Source: Rotaria sp. Silwood1
Lineage: Eukaryota > Rotifera > Eurotatoria > Philodinida > Philodinidae
Direction: 5' to 3'
Assembly (NCBI GenBank): GCA_905250075.1
Contig: CAJNOP010000030.1
Location: 1,360,539-1,424,538, forward strand
Length of the DNA stretch: 64,000 nucleotides
Under the pieces are notes generated by a model. That model was not told the origin of the DNA and did not search any database. It saw only the letters and a list, made by a program, of their open reading frames with translations. Made by a program: the position numbers and the translations under genes. This document shows positions 11,866-24,130 of this stretch, piece by piece. Every line of letters begins with the position of its first letter. Positions within the stretch are counted from its first letter, which is position 1.

Positions 11866-12276
11866 ATGATGAGACGTAGAAAATTTCTGCAGCAATGTTC
11901 GAAAAAATTATCGTCACCACCTTTATCTTCACTTTCTAATCAACAAAAATCATTTTCAAAAAGACAACGACGTCGAATACGGCAACGTCTTCGGCGACAA
12001 CAACATCGAATGAAAATTCGAACACGTTCAATGAGTATGACAACTCAGATAACTTCAGATGTATTAAATATGTTACACATATCGAACGAATCGAATACAA
12101 AACCATTGGAATTTATTAAACGATATGAATTAACAAGACAGCAAGCACTGACTATGCCATTTGATCAACGACCAATTATTTTTATGATGGAACATGAAAA
12201 TAATCAAATAGCTTTAGCATCAACCGATGAACTACAAAACACTATGGATGACGATTACTATTCGAGTTATGTATAA
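11866..12276 (+). CDS. Small basic orphan protein
   Basis: Single-exon frame of 136 residues beginning MMRRRKFLQQ. Residues 1-57 are strongly basic (blocks such as SKRQRRRIRQRLRRQQHRMK), suggesting a nuclear localisation signal or nucleic-acid binding. Residues 58-120 look folded or helical, and the C-terminus is acidic with aromatics (DDDYYSSYV). Codon use and uniform openness look coding. No family is recognised. A second ATG at 11862 is in another frame, one nucleotide off. Confidence 0.5.
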   Translation: MMRRRKFLQQCSKKLSSPPLSSLSNQQKSFSKRQRRRIRQRLRRQQHRMKIRTRSMSMTTQITSDVLNMLHISNESNTKPLEFIKRYELTRQQALTMPFDQRPIIFMMEHENNQIALASTDELQNTMDDDYYSSYV

Positions 12277-12749
12277 AAAAATGTTCATACAATTTTTTAA
12301 CAGAATTCTTTTTAACTTATTTTACGAGAGAATATCCTTCAGTTGAATAATTAGCATTTTAATTTAAAGATTTTTTTATCTTATTATTGATTATTTTAAA
12401 CATCCGATCTAGTGTACACACACATATTCAACATGTCGATCAAAATAAATGGAAAAGTTCTTGATAAATAAAATGCTAGTTAATGATTTATATATAATCA
12501 ATTAGTTACTATCATCGGTTTAAGATCCTTAGACAAGAAATATTCAAGTTTATGTATGTCATAAAATAGATCATTCGTTTGAAAGGATTGTCAATATTCT
12601 GATAACCAAAGATATGTGAGTAAAAAACTTACTTTCAAACAAAGATTGCATACTTACCACAAAAATATTTCTTTATACAATAGATACGTTTCTCATTTTC
12701 ACTTCGAAAGGAGGAGGGTAGAGAAGGCCGTTTTATGTGTTCTCTAGCA
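12277..12749. other. Intergenic
   Basis: AT-rich, with nothing recognisable. It leads into the left arm of the long inverted repeat. Confidence 0.4.
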
Positions 12750-14040
12750 TTGCTTTATTTCTATCTGGTCCGAATAATGGATTCTTCTTGACCACTTTTT
12801 CTAACTTTATTCTCCTAAGAATGATATTGGCCATCTTTGTGCTTGACGTTCCTTGCAAATATCATGGAAAAAGATTCACTTTTCACTAGTCAAAATCGGA
12901 TGTGTTTATAGATTCAATCATGCTGATTATGAATATCACAATATGTGCCCAGTACTTTGTGGATCCCATTTTTTTAATTTTCCATGTTCTCATAGAATAT
13001 ATATTTGTTCAAATTTAGTGGAAAATATCTTTCATAATTCAGAACTTCCAGTTCTCTACGAATCAGACCTTTTCACTTCGAAAAACTAATGTTTGAAGAA
13101 AAAACAGCGAGATTTCGACCATTTTCTTTCATTTTCGCTGTCACTGTATCTAATATTGACATCATCAACTGATAGAACGACAGAAAGTCTACTTTCAATC
13201 TCAATTTTCCTTACCAAAAAGTAGACTACCATTCTATCTATCACAGAAGTATACATGAATCCACGGAAAAAATTCTAAATCTTATAGTATTTTGGAATTC
13301 TTACTCTGTTGTAGCTCTTTTTCTATCTTAAGGAGGCTATCAATCGACAGAGCTTGCAAAGCTAGGCATATACTTCACATTGTATGTTGTAGTAAACCGG
13401 ATTTCCTGCTGAAAACCATACATTTGTATAGACGCATAGGGAAAACAGGCTGATGTTATCCGAATTTGGGATTTTCGGCCTTGTTGCACATATCTTCACT
13501 AAGGTTTGAAGTTATTAGCCGATAATGCTTGGGAAATTACTTTTATGATCTAAAGTTGATGTTGTGGCAAGACTGACTTCATAAGAAATTACAGGGACAA
13601 AAACTGATGTATTCAAAACAGGGTAAAATTCGGTTTCTGAATCGCTGTTTTTTATCGAAGGTTATATTTTTTCGGAGTAAAAAGTTCTGATTCGTAGAGA
13701 ACTCAAGGTTCTAAATCAGGAAAGATATTTTTCACTAAATTTGAACAAATACATATTCTGTGAGAGCAGTAAAAATTAAAAAATGGGGTCCACAAAGTAC
13801 TTAGGACTATTTCATAAATACAGAAGTTTTGTGGGTAGATATTGTCATATTCGTAATCACCATCGTTGAATCTACAAGCACAACCGCCTTTGACTTATGA
13901 AAAAAGAAGTTTTTTTCTATGACACTTATCAGGGAGATGAAGCACAAAAATGGTCAATATCATTTTCTTCGGAGAATAAAGTTGCAAAAAGTGATCAAGA
14001 ATGATCTCTTATTTTTCCTGATAGAAGTAAATCAATTCTA
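12750..14040. repeat. Long inverted repeat 2 (about 1.3 kb, diverged)
   Basis: The region around 12750-13200 matches, as reverse complement, about 13580-14040. For example, 'gaccactttttctaactttattctc' on the left pairs with 'gagaataaagttgcaaaaagtgatc' on the right. Likewise the left segment at 13035-13070 (ccagttctctacgaatcag) pairs with the right one near 13690. Arms are roughly 75-80% complementary with small indels. The roughly 400-bp centre has no open frame, and the sequence is unrelated by eye to the other foldbacks. It could be an old foldback or a head-to-head pair of a degraded element. Confidence 0.7.
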
Positions 14041-17000
14041 AAAGAAGGAGGGGTATATGACGATTTCTGATGTAACAGTTGTTATTTAAGAACTCATAGT
14101 CATCTACTTTATTGAAATATCAAAAATCGTAACTATCCTGTAGTTTTCTCGTTCCTTATATACTATTTCATTGCGTAGAAGGACCTCGAAATGTACAATC
14201 AACACTATAATAGAAGGTGTCAATAACAAACAAGCGTGTAAATACAAAGTGCAAATAAGCAAACAGGGAATGCTATTATAGTTATAAAACTATGTACATG
14301 TGAAGAACAAACTAGTAGTGCGCTTCTAAGAGTACAAATTGTAGAAGAACGGGATGAAAGTCCACAAAAATAATGAGCAGAAAAAGGACATCAAGAGCAT
14401 CTGAATCGAGGGTAAGTAACAAACAACATGTTAGGTTGGATTGTTACAGGACACAAAACTGCTTTATCCACCCTCTTTCTTTGGAAAACTGTTCACTGAT
14501 GCCATGAAACTTATAGACGTCACTATATTATAGACGAAAGAAATGAGCGTCTTTCTGCTTCATAGATTATGAATCAGTTTGAAACAGCGAAATAGAAAAA
14601 CAAGTCTACTTTTCTTCCTTCAGTTTCAATATAGTTGGTTTACTCCTGTCAAGAACAGTGTTAGACCCATTAGAATGGTGGTCGTTTTCAAGAACAGCGA
14701 CTTCATCATGTACCACATTTTAATGCTCGAAAAACAGGCAGCAAACATTTCAATACGCATTTTTTTGAATTTTCATATCGAAATACTTTCAAGAAGATAA
14801 GAAATAAGATTCATTTATATTTGATATTGTAAAACAACTAGTCTAATGCACAAGTTACAAACTACCAATGATATTTGTTTTTTTTTATTCATTCTATGCA
14901 TCTAATTGATATTATTTGCTAATGTGACCTCATCAGACAAATATTTGTTATCTATGACAAATAGTCAAAAAGTAGTGAGTATGCAAGAAGAATATTTAAT
15001 CCTTTTTAAAGACATCTCTTTCCTCTGTCATTGATTAAAGATATATATTATCTACGCAAGCCCTCGATAGTTTATCTAATAGTAGTATTAAAGACAATTT
15101 TTCCCTTGTCTCGAGTAAGCTCCTTTTTTTTAAATAGGAGTTCAATTAAATAATTTCTTTTCTGCGTTATAATGAATTAGAACATCGATGGCTTAAAATA
15201 TTAATAGATACGAAGTTACGAAGCGAAACACAAACAGCTGAGTACGAATATAGTTCTAATACTCAGGAAAAACTGCAAGAAAAAAATGATGCTTGCGAAT
15301 GGGCCATAAAAAAACCATGTCCTTTCTTCGGTTGAAACAATTTTTCAGAAAAAATTCTTATATTGATCCTTTTCACGAATGTGAAGAAGGACAAATACTA
15401 TTCCTAGGTATACTATAGGAACATAGCAAAACTAAAATTTATTATGTACTTAGAATATAAAATATATAAGAAAAAGTGTTTACTGTCTCTCCTTATGGAT
15501 GGAAAACACAGGAACATTCTTCCTATCTCGAGTAGATACAAATGCTTAGACATACACATACAATATATGAATTGTTCTAGGTCATGTGACTCTAATGTTC
15601 CAGAACAATGACATCTATATGTTGCTATTCTCGAAAGAGTCAATGATGTAGACCAAAATATGAAAATGAATGCATTTACAGCAAACTCGTAATAAAATAA
15701 GTTTCTTAAAAAAAGAATTCCGTCATGAAAAGATTCCGTATAAAGTATGATTGCATTCTAATTGCATGTAATAAAATCGAACACGTTATGTAGCTGTAAC
15801 GTTCTGATATATATATATTCAGTATAATGGAAGTGAATCAAATAAATATTTTCAAGTTAAGTTTTATACTACAATTCAGGCAGAAATATCGAAAAACAGT
15901 CTCCCCCGTAAAAATTATTTATTTGTACTTCAAACCATGCAAATTTTGCTCGTTTTATTTTTATATTATGCTGATGAGTAGAGAATGATGGAGTAGCAGA
16001 ATCTCAAAAGGGTTTGTTCGCATCAGAGATCGAAACCGAATCAAATGGAGATGCTTTCGTTCGGCTTTTTTCTCTGGATCATAAATCCATTGGGAAAAAA
16101 GGCCACATAACAGTTGAACGTAATAAAACCAAGAGAAAGATCGAACGAAAATTATTTTCTATGAACAATAGTCTATCTATACGCAACCAAAGGACAAAGA
16201 TTGTAAACTTCCCAATGTAAGTTTGCCATGGACATTAATAAAATAGACTTACTAATGTTACATGATACTGGTAATAGCCTCACATAAAATACACAGATAC
16301 AAAAGAAAAGAATAACGATTTAGAATTTCCGATCAAATCAGTCAAATTCTTGTAAACAAAAGTATTAGTCGAGAATGGTTTAACCAAATGATGCGAACGT
16401 ATACTATAATTTAAATATTTTTAATAGGTTTAGCAATTGTTCGATCCCTGTTTATTTACAATCTCATAACCATCTTTCGTTATGATAAGTTTTACAAAAA
16501 ACGATATATTTTAATTTTTCAATGACATATTTATCAGAAAAACGATGATTACTTGTAATAATATCGAGATTGCTTAGTATTTTTTATCCATTAATTCTTT
16601 TTATCAGTTTAAATTATTCCTTGCAAATAAAGTTTTTCTGGCTAATTTTTGTAGAGATCAGTTTTCTCTTGTTCAATTTGAAAAGATGCCCTTTGTTCAT
16701 CAAATTTTAATCTTTCAGACATTAATTATATCCTTCTTGTCGAGTTCATTAATATCGAATTAATATGAATCATTTTGTTCTATAAAATCTACTTTCTATA
16801 TCACTTTTCGTTTTAAAAAACTAAACGATTTTAAAGAATATTATAACGTAAGTAGTAAGTAATATCTGAGAAAACAATAAACTTTTAATCTATAATAACG
16901 TAAGTTGAATCGAACTAAATTCGAATAACGGTTTTCTTATTCGTTTTGGTTTATGGTTCATATGAAATGCTGAGCTCTCTAGATTTCAGAGAAAATCTCT

Positions 17001-17336
17001 TATTTTTATGACACGCATTGTTTTAAAATTATTCCTTACTGAAATATCGTCATTTTGATAGTCTCAACATATGAATGAATCATTTTCAAGTCCTCACAAA
17101 TTACTTTCTTGCACTCCAGGTCATTAACTCTCACTTAACGTACTTCAATCGTGATAAGAATCTCCACGATTCTAAACTCGAATGAATCAGCTTTTTTGAC
17201 AATTTTTTACTCAGCTAGCACAAAAAAATTGAAAAACGATATTTAGTTGAAAAGTAGAAGAAGTTCGATAAATTTAAACAGATATGATACAGACATTACT
17301 CAGTTTTATCAAGTCATCCTTACTCATTGGCAAGTA
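14041..17336. other. Gene-free AT-rich region
   Basis: Only short frames (under 77 codons) with no recognisable products. No repeat structure is obvious. Confidence 0.4.
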
Positions 17337-18656
17337 ACGAGTGGTCCATAAAGAATCGGTCACTTAGTTTTTTACTTATATCTCGAATAAATATTTATTA
17401 TTTGAACTTTATTTTTTTATGAAAAGATGCGTCATGAAACGCTCTACCAAAATAACAATATTTTATTTAACGTAATTAGTCACCATCATTTCGCAATACA
17501 CGGTATATTCGTTTGCTAAAATCCTCTACACTTTGCACAACGTCCGTTGAAACTTGTCACAGCTCTTTTTAATTCAGCTATTAATGTCAATTTTGTTTTG
17601 TTTCTACTGCAGCCCATTGACTGAACGAGCTCGTTCCATATGCAATAGTCCAAAGAATTAAAATCTGGACTATTGGCAGGGCAACGTTCTTTACTAATAA
17701 ATGACGGTAAATTATTTTTTATTAATGCCCCATTTTTGTATTAAATGATGGGTATGTGGTGTTGCATTGTCCTGTTGAAATGTCCAGTCATCACTGAACA
17801 TTTTGTTTCCATATTTCTTAACTATTGGGAGAACTTGCTTAATATATTTTTTCATGATCGATGGAGTTTGAGTCCAGTATCATCAACGGCGTTAGATCTT
17901 TCGAACACGCTCCAAGCCAAACCATTACCTTTGGTGGAAATTTTCGGTCTTTTTTATACCACCCCGTCTATCGGCTGCAGCACGGCTCACCGTCCATATA
18001 CGGTCATTTCGCGAATAATACGCTCCGTCAATATCGAAGTTTTTCTCGCCTGAAAACAAAATTTTTCTGGTATCTTCTTTTCTGTAGTTCCGTAAAACTC
18101 ATGTTGCAAATGCTTTTCTATCGGCTTTTTGTTTGTCTGTTATGGCCGGTTCTTTAATAATTTTGTAATCATGACAGCCAAGATCAATTGTCAAGATTCA
18201 ATGCGCACTTGTAGTTGAGATGTTCAGCTCACGCGCCAATTTTCTTTTTGAAAATCGCTGATGGTTTTTTCAACTGCAACTTGGCTTTTCTTATTGCTAT
18301 ATCTGAACGAGCACTTCGTGGTCGATCTGGTGACGTTGATAGTTCGATAGAGCCAGTTTCGTTGATTATCTTCACTCATCGTTGATTTGTATCAAGTGAC
18401 AAAGCACCATTTAAATCACGAAAAATTGTTCGTGAATGATCACCAGATTAATGTTTGCAAAGTACAACGTTTCGAAGATCTGTACTTTTCATTTTTTTCT
18501 TCGAATATATCTAAAATGCATTCAAAACACAAATTACGCTATTTTGTCGAGAATTTCACGATGCATCTTTTAATAAAAAAATAAAGTTCCAACAATAAAG
18601 ATACATTCGAGATATAAGCAAAAAACAAAGTGACCGATTCTTTATGGACCACCCGT
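17337..18656 (-). mobile_element. Mariner-type DNA transposon, complete ends, dead
   Basis: 1320 bp bounded by TA target duplications (17335-17336 and 18657-18658). The terminal inverted repeats are about 27 bp: ACGAGTGGTCCATAAAGAAT on the left and the reverse complement of ...GACCACCCGT on the right, with one mismatch near the tip. Length, TA duplication and terminal repeats are standard for the Tc1/mariner superfamily. Transposase remnants lie on the minus strand. Confidence 0.9.
17500..18390 (-). pseudogene. Mariner transposase, degenerate
   Basis: Read on the minus strand, fragments appear in the expected order. First comes an N-terminal region with PRSARSDIAI followed by a helix-turn-helix relic (ARELNIS). 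Then VSRAAADRRGG, then DWTFQQDNATPH carrying the second catalytic Asp, then PANSPDFNSLDYCIWNEL carrying the third-Asp block. The fragments lie in different frames and are interrupted by stops, so no active enzyme can be made. Paired open frames on the plus strand across 17745-18157 are shadows of this element. Confidence 0.85.
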
Positions 18657-20832
18657 TATATTTACCCACAGAATGTTACAGAATTCATCTGCGAAAAAAA
18701 AACTTATGAGGAAAAACAGTGACGAATCCAGATGTTGTGTAGTGGCTCCAATCATAATCTATTTCGGATTAGTTTCATTCAGCCTTTCTCCAGAACCCAC
18801 TATTTTTCTTCTGTACACACACCTATAAGAAATTCATGAATTCACCCTACGTAATGGTAAGTAAGTGGGTGCGCATGCAGGTGTAGATATGTCAGCGCCT
18901 TCGCTTCACCTTCGACCGTTCCACTTAACCATGTCTGGTCAACTTATCAAACACGATGAACATATACAATTTTTTCTTGATAAACGTATTTTGAGATACC
19001 GTAGATTAAATTAAGAATCGCATGCAGGATAGTGATCACTAATACTTATATTGACTTACCTATTGCTTAAAAAGACAGTTCAGAGTATTATATTACTTTC
19101 TATTTTCAATATAGATGTACCCATTAATGTTTTACATAGGCTTCAATATTTCGTTGAAGAATCTTCAGAGTTAAAACTGTGAAATCTGCTTCGAGTATAT
19201 TGGCTTTTCTGTATAATCACTCATATTATCCTGTACTTTTCCCAACTTTTCTAATGTCTTTCAGACATTCTCGAGAATATTGCATACCAGTCAGAGACTA
19301 AAACGTATCCGTTAAAGATTTGACTTAAATTTAGAACTCGTCAAAGTTGAAAGTTCAATCGAGCATTTATGCAATGGAAGAAACGATTGAAACTCTAGTG
19401 TTTTTTTTTCTGTTTGTTTTCATTCAAGGTGTTTAAAAACTCGATTATGCTAACGTTTTACAGTTTATGATTTCAGTACTGTTGTATTGTGAAGACTTGT
19501 AAGAAGCTATAAAAACAAAATTTTTGTGTAGGTTAACGTGCAGAATTATGATCACCCTTCGTATCTCCTCTCCTACAATGTATCAAAAGAGAAAAGTTCG
19601 TTATTTGACGAGGTTTTTTAAACTACTTGTAGTCACTTGATGATTTTATTTTTCCTAAATCATGTTCACTAAACGATGATGAGATGAAAGCAAGTTTAAT
19701 CAAAGATGTCTGTTGAAATTTTTATCCACTTAATGTAAGATGATATTGTCGCAAATGATTGACTGGCGAGTTGGTGAACTTTTTGATTTTCATCCTCTAA
19801 CTTGCCCGTATAGAAGACAGGCTCAGCTTCTTTCACACACTTGCTCACGATGTAAAAGACTAGTGTCAATCCGTATGCTTTGTATCTCGATTCTACTATG
19901 CTAGTTTAAGCACTGAACAACAACATAAATACAATGAATTTTATCGTCGCCACTAATATCTTTGTAACGACTATTGACTTGGTTAGTATAGAGGTTAAGA
20001 AAGTAAATACAGAAACAGCAAAAAGAACGAAGAAGAAAACAAAAACAGGAATAGAAGAACGAAACGAAAAGGAACGCATAAAAAAAGTTGAAGCAGAAGG
20101 GTCGCCAGAAGAGAAGAGAAAATGAAAGCAAAGGAGGTTGTACATGTACATTTCAAGGCCGAAAAAAAGGAAAAAGGAAAGACGGAAAAGAAAGGAGGTA
20201 TAGAGATATTGTATGTGCTATTCTTGCATATTCTGAGTTTATTTCGAGATATGATATCTATATTAAGAGAAGCGATTCATGTTTTTCTATTAATTGTTTT
20301 ACTCGATTACTATAAAAAAAAACTGGCCAATGGTGATCCTTCTTTCTTTTATGAAAATCATCTCAAATAAAAATAGCACTAGAGAAGAGTGAGTGACCAA
20401 GAGCCGTTGCGTGCATACTCTTTTGTCTTCTTTGAATACAGTGTTTAACGTACATTTCTAACGAATCTTTCTTAGTCATAGTGTATACAATATGAATTGA
20501 GACGGCTACATGTGTAATCGATACAGAGTATGGTGCACCTCATGATGGATTTTGAGTCAGGATTGAGAATTTCATCAGTCACACTTCTGTCTTTGTCACA
20601 TATAAAGTAGATTTTAGCACAACTCTTGTCGGTTTTTATCGTATCTTGCACGCTATGATAGTAGTAATCGCGTGTTTTTTTCCTTTTTTTTATTCTCATC
20701 TAAATATTTAGTAATGCAACGAATATTCTCTTTGATTGTAAATTAATATTGACTTATATTGTCTATATTAGATCACGTGAAGTCTTCTATTCTACAAGTA
20801 AATTATTTATCAAGTTGAACCAACTAATAAGA
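18657..20832. other. Gene-free region with purine-rich tract
   Basis: Mostly featureless. At 19995-20210 the plus strand is strongly purine-biased (long runs of A and G), which creates several short overlapping Lys/Glu-rich frames on plus and Ser/Phe-rich ones on minus. I read these as composition artefacts. No promoter motif could be assigned to the gene at 20833. Confidence 0.4.
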
Positions 20833-23244
20833 ATGAAAATCGATGATCATGATAATGAAATGTTACCCAGACAAAAGCCATCAACAATTATTAAAGATAT
20901 GGTTTTGATTGGAATCTGTGTTCTTATATTAATAATAATGATAATAGTTCTAGTCATTATGCGACAACTAATAATTGAATTACTAGCATTAATTATAATG
21001 AGCACTGTTGCAATATTTCTTGTTATCTGTATCTTGTCACTAAAATTATGGATTAAATTAAAGAAGAAAAATGACGAATCACTACAATCTAATCAAAAGA
21101 GCATTGGAAATTATATAGTCAAAGCAACAAGTATTGGTTTAACTGTGTTAGCACTTCTGTTACCAGCATCAGTCATGTCACCACTTGATTTAGGCTATGG
21201 TTCATTTGCAACATTCGTTGTATTTGTTATTTATATGTCAACTATTATTTGGATAATAACACTTGTAGTGTACATTTTCATTATTGTAATTAGTTTTCTC
21301 TGGAAAAAATCTTATTCAATCCGTCAACAGGTATCAAATGGAACAATATCATTTTTTATTGGAAGCTTTTTGACATGTTCATTATTCATGTTAATAGCAG
21401 CCATGATAATAGATTCTGGACTTCTCGGTTTTGGACTTGGACTTGCACTAGCATTGAGTCATACACTACTTGTTGGTGGTTTTGTTGCAGCTATTCTTTA
21501 TCATTCAAAAAAAAAAAAAATTATTTGCTCTATACTAGCTGTGATTGGATGTGTAGGAGTCAGTCTTCTACTATGGTATTACTTAACTGATGGTTATAGT
21601 ATGAGAATAGATGTTATAGTACCAGCAGAAAGATTTCCACATAATTTAACAAATGATCCATCATTGAATGGAAACTATTCTTATGGATTTCTGACATATG
21701 GAAGTGGCTTTGATAATAGAATTGAATATGGTTCGAAAGCATCAATTATAACACCAACCATTGATTTATCTTCAATTATTACAATATCATCATTTAATAA
21801 ACAAAATTTTAAATATAATGAATCAGCTCTTCCATTGAATGGTCGAATATGGTATCCGATCAATACTAGCAATGGTCCATATCCAATTGTTCTAATGGTA
21901 CATGGTAATCATATGTCGACAGAATCAAATGAAAATGGTTATGATTATTTAGGTACAATGCTTGCTAGTCAAGGTTTTCTAGCTGTTTCAATTGATGAAA
22001 ATTTTTTGAATTTAGCTCCATCTTATTCTTCAAGTAGTTATGGACAAATGTCAAAAATTAAAAAATATGATACTAGTTTTAGAAAACGACCTGAATTTAT
22101 TGCGCGAGCATTCGTCATATTAGAAACATTGAAACAATTACGTCTATGGAATAGACAAGAAAAAAATCAATTTTATAATCAACTAGATTTATTCAATATT
22201 GGTTTGATGGGTCATTCACGCGGTGGTGAAACAATTGTTATTGCTCATATGTTAAATAAATTAAAATTTTTACCTGATTATCCAACAACTATATCATTGA
22301 GTGATTATAATTTTGGAATTAAAGCATTATTTTCTATTAGTGGTACAGTTGATGGTTATAAACCATTAGGATATGACCTTGAATCACATGATGTAACAAT
22401 GTTTGGCATTCATGGTATTTATGATGGAGATTTATTATCATTTTTATTTCAAGGAAAATTAAAAAATTTACGATTTACATCAAATAGTAGTAATTATAAT
22501 TTTAAAGCATCATTATATGTACATCAAGCTAATCATGGACAATTTAATACAAAATGGGGACGATATGATCTAATACCAGGAGTAAATCAATTAATAAATG
22601 TTCGTCCACTAATGACAATTGAAGATCAACAACATTTATGTAAAATATATATGTCTGCTTTTATGAATATTGTTCTCAAAAATCAAACGCAATATCGTAT
22701 ATTATTTGAAGATTATCGTTCTGGATTAACTTATTTACCCTATACAAACTATATATCAACATTTCAAGATTCAAACGAAATTGTCATTGCTGATTTTGAA
22801 AATTATGACGTTACTACGGGAACAATTGCTGGTTCAAAAATCAATGCTACAAATTTATTATTATGGGGTTCAGTTTATGTAAACATTTATCGTTCGGCAA
22901 TGTTAATCTTACAACCAATTGAAAATTTAGTTGGTAAATATGCAATTCATTTACAAGCTCCCATCAATGGATCTAGTATAAGATTTATGATTGGTCGTAC
23001 ACCTGAAGGGCTAGTAGATAATTTAACAATGATCCTATGGTATGAAAATAGAACATTTGATTCTTTTGTCGTACATGTACTTCCTGCTCTTAGCAAACGC
23101 ATATTTAAACTAAGTTCAACAGAATATGTAACTGCTGTACAGACAATATCTCTTCCATTGTTATTTCCTGTTATTGGCTTAGAATTCATCATTAATAATA
23201 TGAATGCACAATTTTTGATAGATAATATAGTTGTTGCAATGTGA
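20833..23244 (+). CDS. Intronless multi-pass membrane alpha/beta hydrolase
   Basis: 803 residues from the ATG at 20833; the open frame extends 28 codons further upstream but without an ATG. The N-terminal 270 residues hold about eight or nine hydrophobic helices. The region from about residue 320 is an alpha/beta hydrolase domain. It has an oxyanion-type VLMVHGNH (His357-Gly358), a nucleophile elbow GHSRGG with Ser462, a candidate acid at Asp531 or Asp533 (YDGD), and the catalytic His568 in ANHGQFN. After about residue 640 a beta-rich C-terminal domain follows (ADFENYDV ... SIRFMIG ... LIDNIVV), resembling a carbohydrate-binding-like sandwich. Fold and triad suggest an esterase, lipase or peptidase facing away from the cytosol; the substrate is unknown. 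There is no intron in 2.4 kb, while neighbours carry introns every 100-200 bp. That pattern fits horizontal acquisition from bacteria or a retrocopy. AATAAA lies about 45 bp after the stop. Confidence 0.85.
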   Translation: MKIDDHDNEMLPRQKPSTIIKDMVLIGICVLILIIMIIVLVIMRQLIIELLALIIMSTVAIFLVICILSLKLWIKLKKKNDESLQSNQKSIGNYIVKATSIGLTVLALLLPASVMSPLDLGYGSFATFVVFVIYMSTIIWIITLVVYIFIIVISFLWKKSYSIRQQVSNGTISFFIGSFLTCSLFMLIAAMIIDSGLLGFGLGLALALSHTLLVGGFVAAILYHSKKKKIICSILAVIGCVGVSLLLWYYLTDGYSMRIDVIVPAERFPHNLTNDPSLNGNYSYGFLTYGSGFDNRIEYGSKASIITPTIDLSSIITISSFNKQNFKYNESALPLNGRIWYPINTSNGPYPIVLMVHGNHMSTESNENGYDYLGTMLASQGFLAVSIDENFLNLAPSYSSSSYGQMSKIKKYDTSFRKRPEFIARAFVILETLKQLRLWNRQEKNQFYNQLDLFNIGLMGHSRGGETIVIAHMLNKLKFLPDYPTTISLSDYNFGIKALFSISGTVDGYKPLGYDLESHDVTMFGIHGIYDGDLLSFLFQGKLKNLRFTSNSSNYNFKASLYVHQANHGQFNTKWGRYDLIPGVNQLINVRPLMTIEDQQHLCKIYMSAFMNIVLKNQTQYRILFEDYRSGLTYLPYTNYISTFQDSNEIVIADFENYDVTTGTIAGSKINATNLLLWGSVYVNIYRSAMLILQPIENLVGKYAIHLQAPINGSSIRFMIGRTPEGLVDNLTMILWYENRTFDSFVVHVLPALSKRIFKLSSTEYVTAVQTISLPLLFPVIGLEFIINNMNAQFLIDNIVVAM

Positions 23245-24130
23245 ATTTTTTGAAATAGACTATCTGAACTTTGATTTTGATTGTTTTTAAAATAAAATAT
23301 ATACATTTTTCATACATGTGTAAAAATTGTTAATACAAAAAAATTCTTGTTTCTGGGTGTGGACTGTTAGTGGAACTATGAGTCTTCTCTTCGTTCATAC
23401 ATCCACATCTACTCGCATAAGTATAACTGATAAAATTTATTGATAGTGCTAATGATCAGAATAGAGCTATTTGATATAAAGTCATTGTTAATTCTAGTGT
23501 TCAACATTTAAGATTTTCATTCTCTATCAATGGACAAATATATATTAATGAGCTCGAATATTTTTAAATAAGTTGAATTTATTATTTTTTTCTTTGAGTT
23601 CGAGAAAAATCATCGAAGCAATCATTTCTTTTTTTTTAATTATATATTTGAAATTAAAAGAACTTCTATATTCTAATTATAGACTCGTCAAATCATCACA
23701 GTACTAAAGTATAGTCATATTATATCAAAACCAGTATTTATATCTTGTAGAAAACTCAATATTTATACTTCTCATATAGAAACAGCAATGCTCTAATAAA
23801 CGGTCAAAATAAAAGTAAAAACACCATTACTCAGAAGGACTTCCTTTGTGTACAAAGTCCGAAGAAGTGTTTTATCTTATTTTATATATCTGACTAACAT
23901 GACCAACAGTGAATGGTGTGCCTTCCAAAAGTTAAAGAGATAACAAAGATGTTTGTTTTATTTACTTATCAAGATAACACATATATAAAACGCCAGCAAA
24001 CGTTAAAAAAGTCAGTGTAATAGAAGCAAATTAGTATCGTCTTACATGCTTACTATTGCGTATGTTTTTATAATACTTTGCTTTTTAAATATTTTCTAGA
24101 TCCTTTGCACACGCACAGACAAATACTAAC
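23245..24130. other. Intergenic; upstream region of mucin-like gene
   Basis: Contains the hydrolase polyadenylation signal (about 23290) and the TATA-like box at 23991. It also contains a possible 40-bp leader intron (24060-24099, GTATGT...TTCTAG) 31 bp before the mucin start codon. The TTCTAG could alternatively be a trans-splice acceptor. Confidence 0.4.
23991..24000 (+). promoter_or_regulatory. TATA box of mucin-like gene
   Basis: ATATATAAAA followed by CGCC, 130 bp before the ATG. This leaves room for a leader containing the possible 40-bp intron at 24060-24099. Confidence 0.4.

Noticed and set aside
17745..18157. Two overlapping plus-strand frames of about 100 codons
   Set aside because: They are antisense shadows of the mariner transposase remnant, whose catalytic motifs are read on the minus strand.
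19901..20370. Cluster of Lys/Glu-rich plus frames and Ser/Phe-rich minus frames
   Set aside because: They arise from a purine-rich tract; none has a start context, splice partner or domain.
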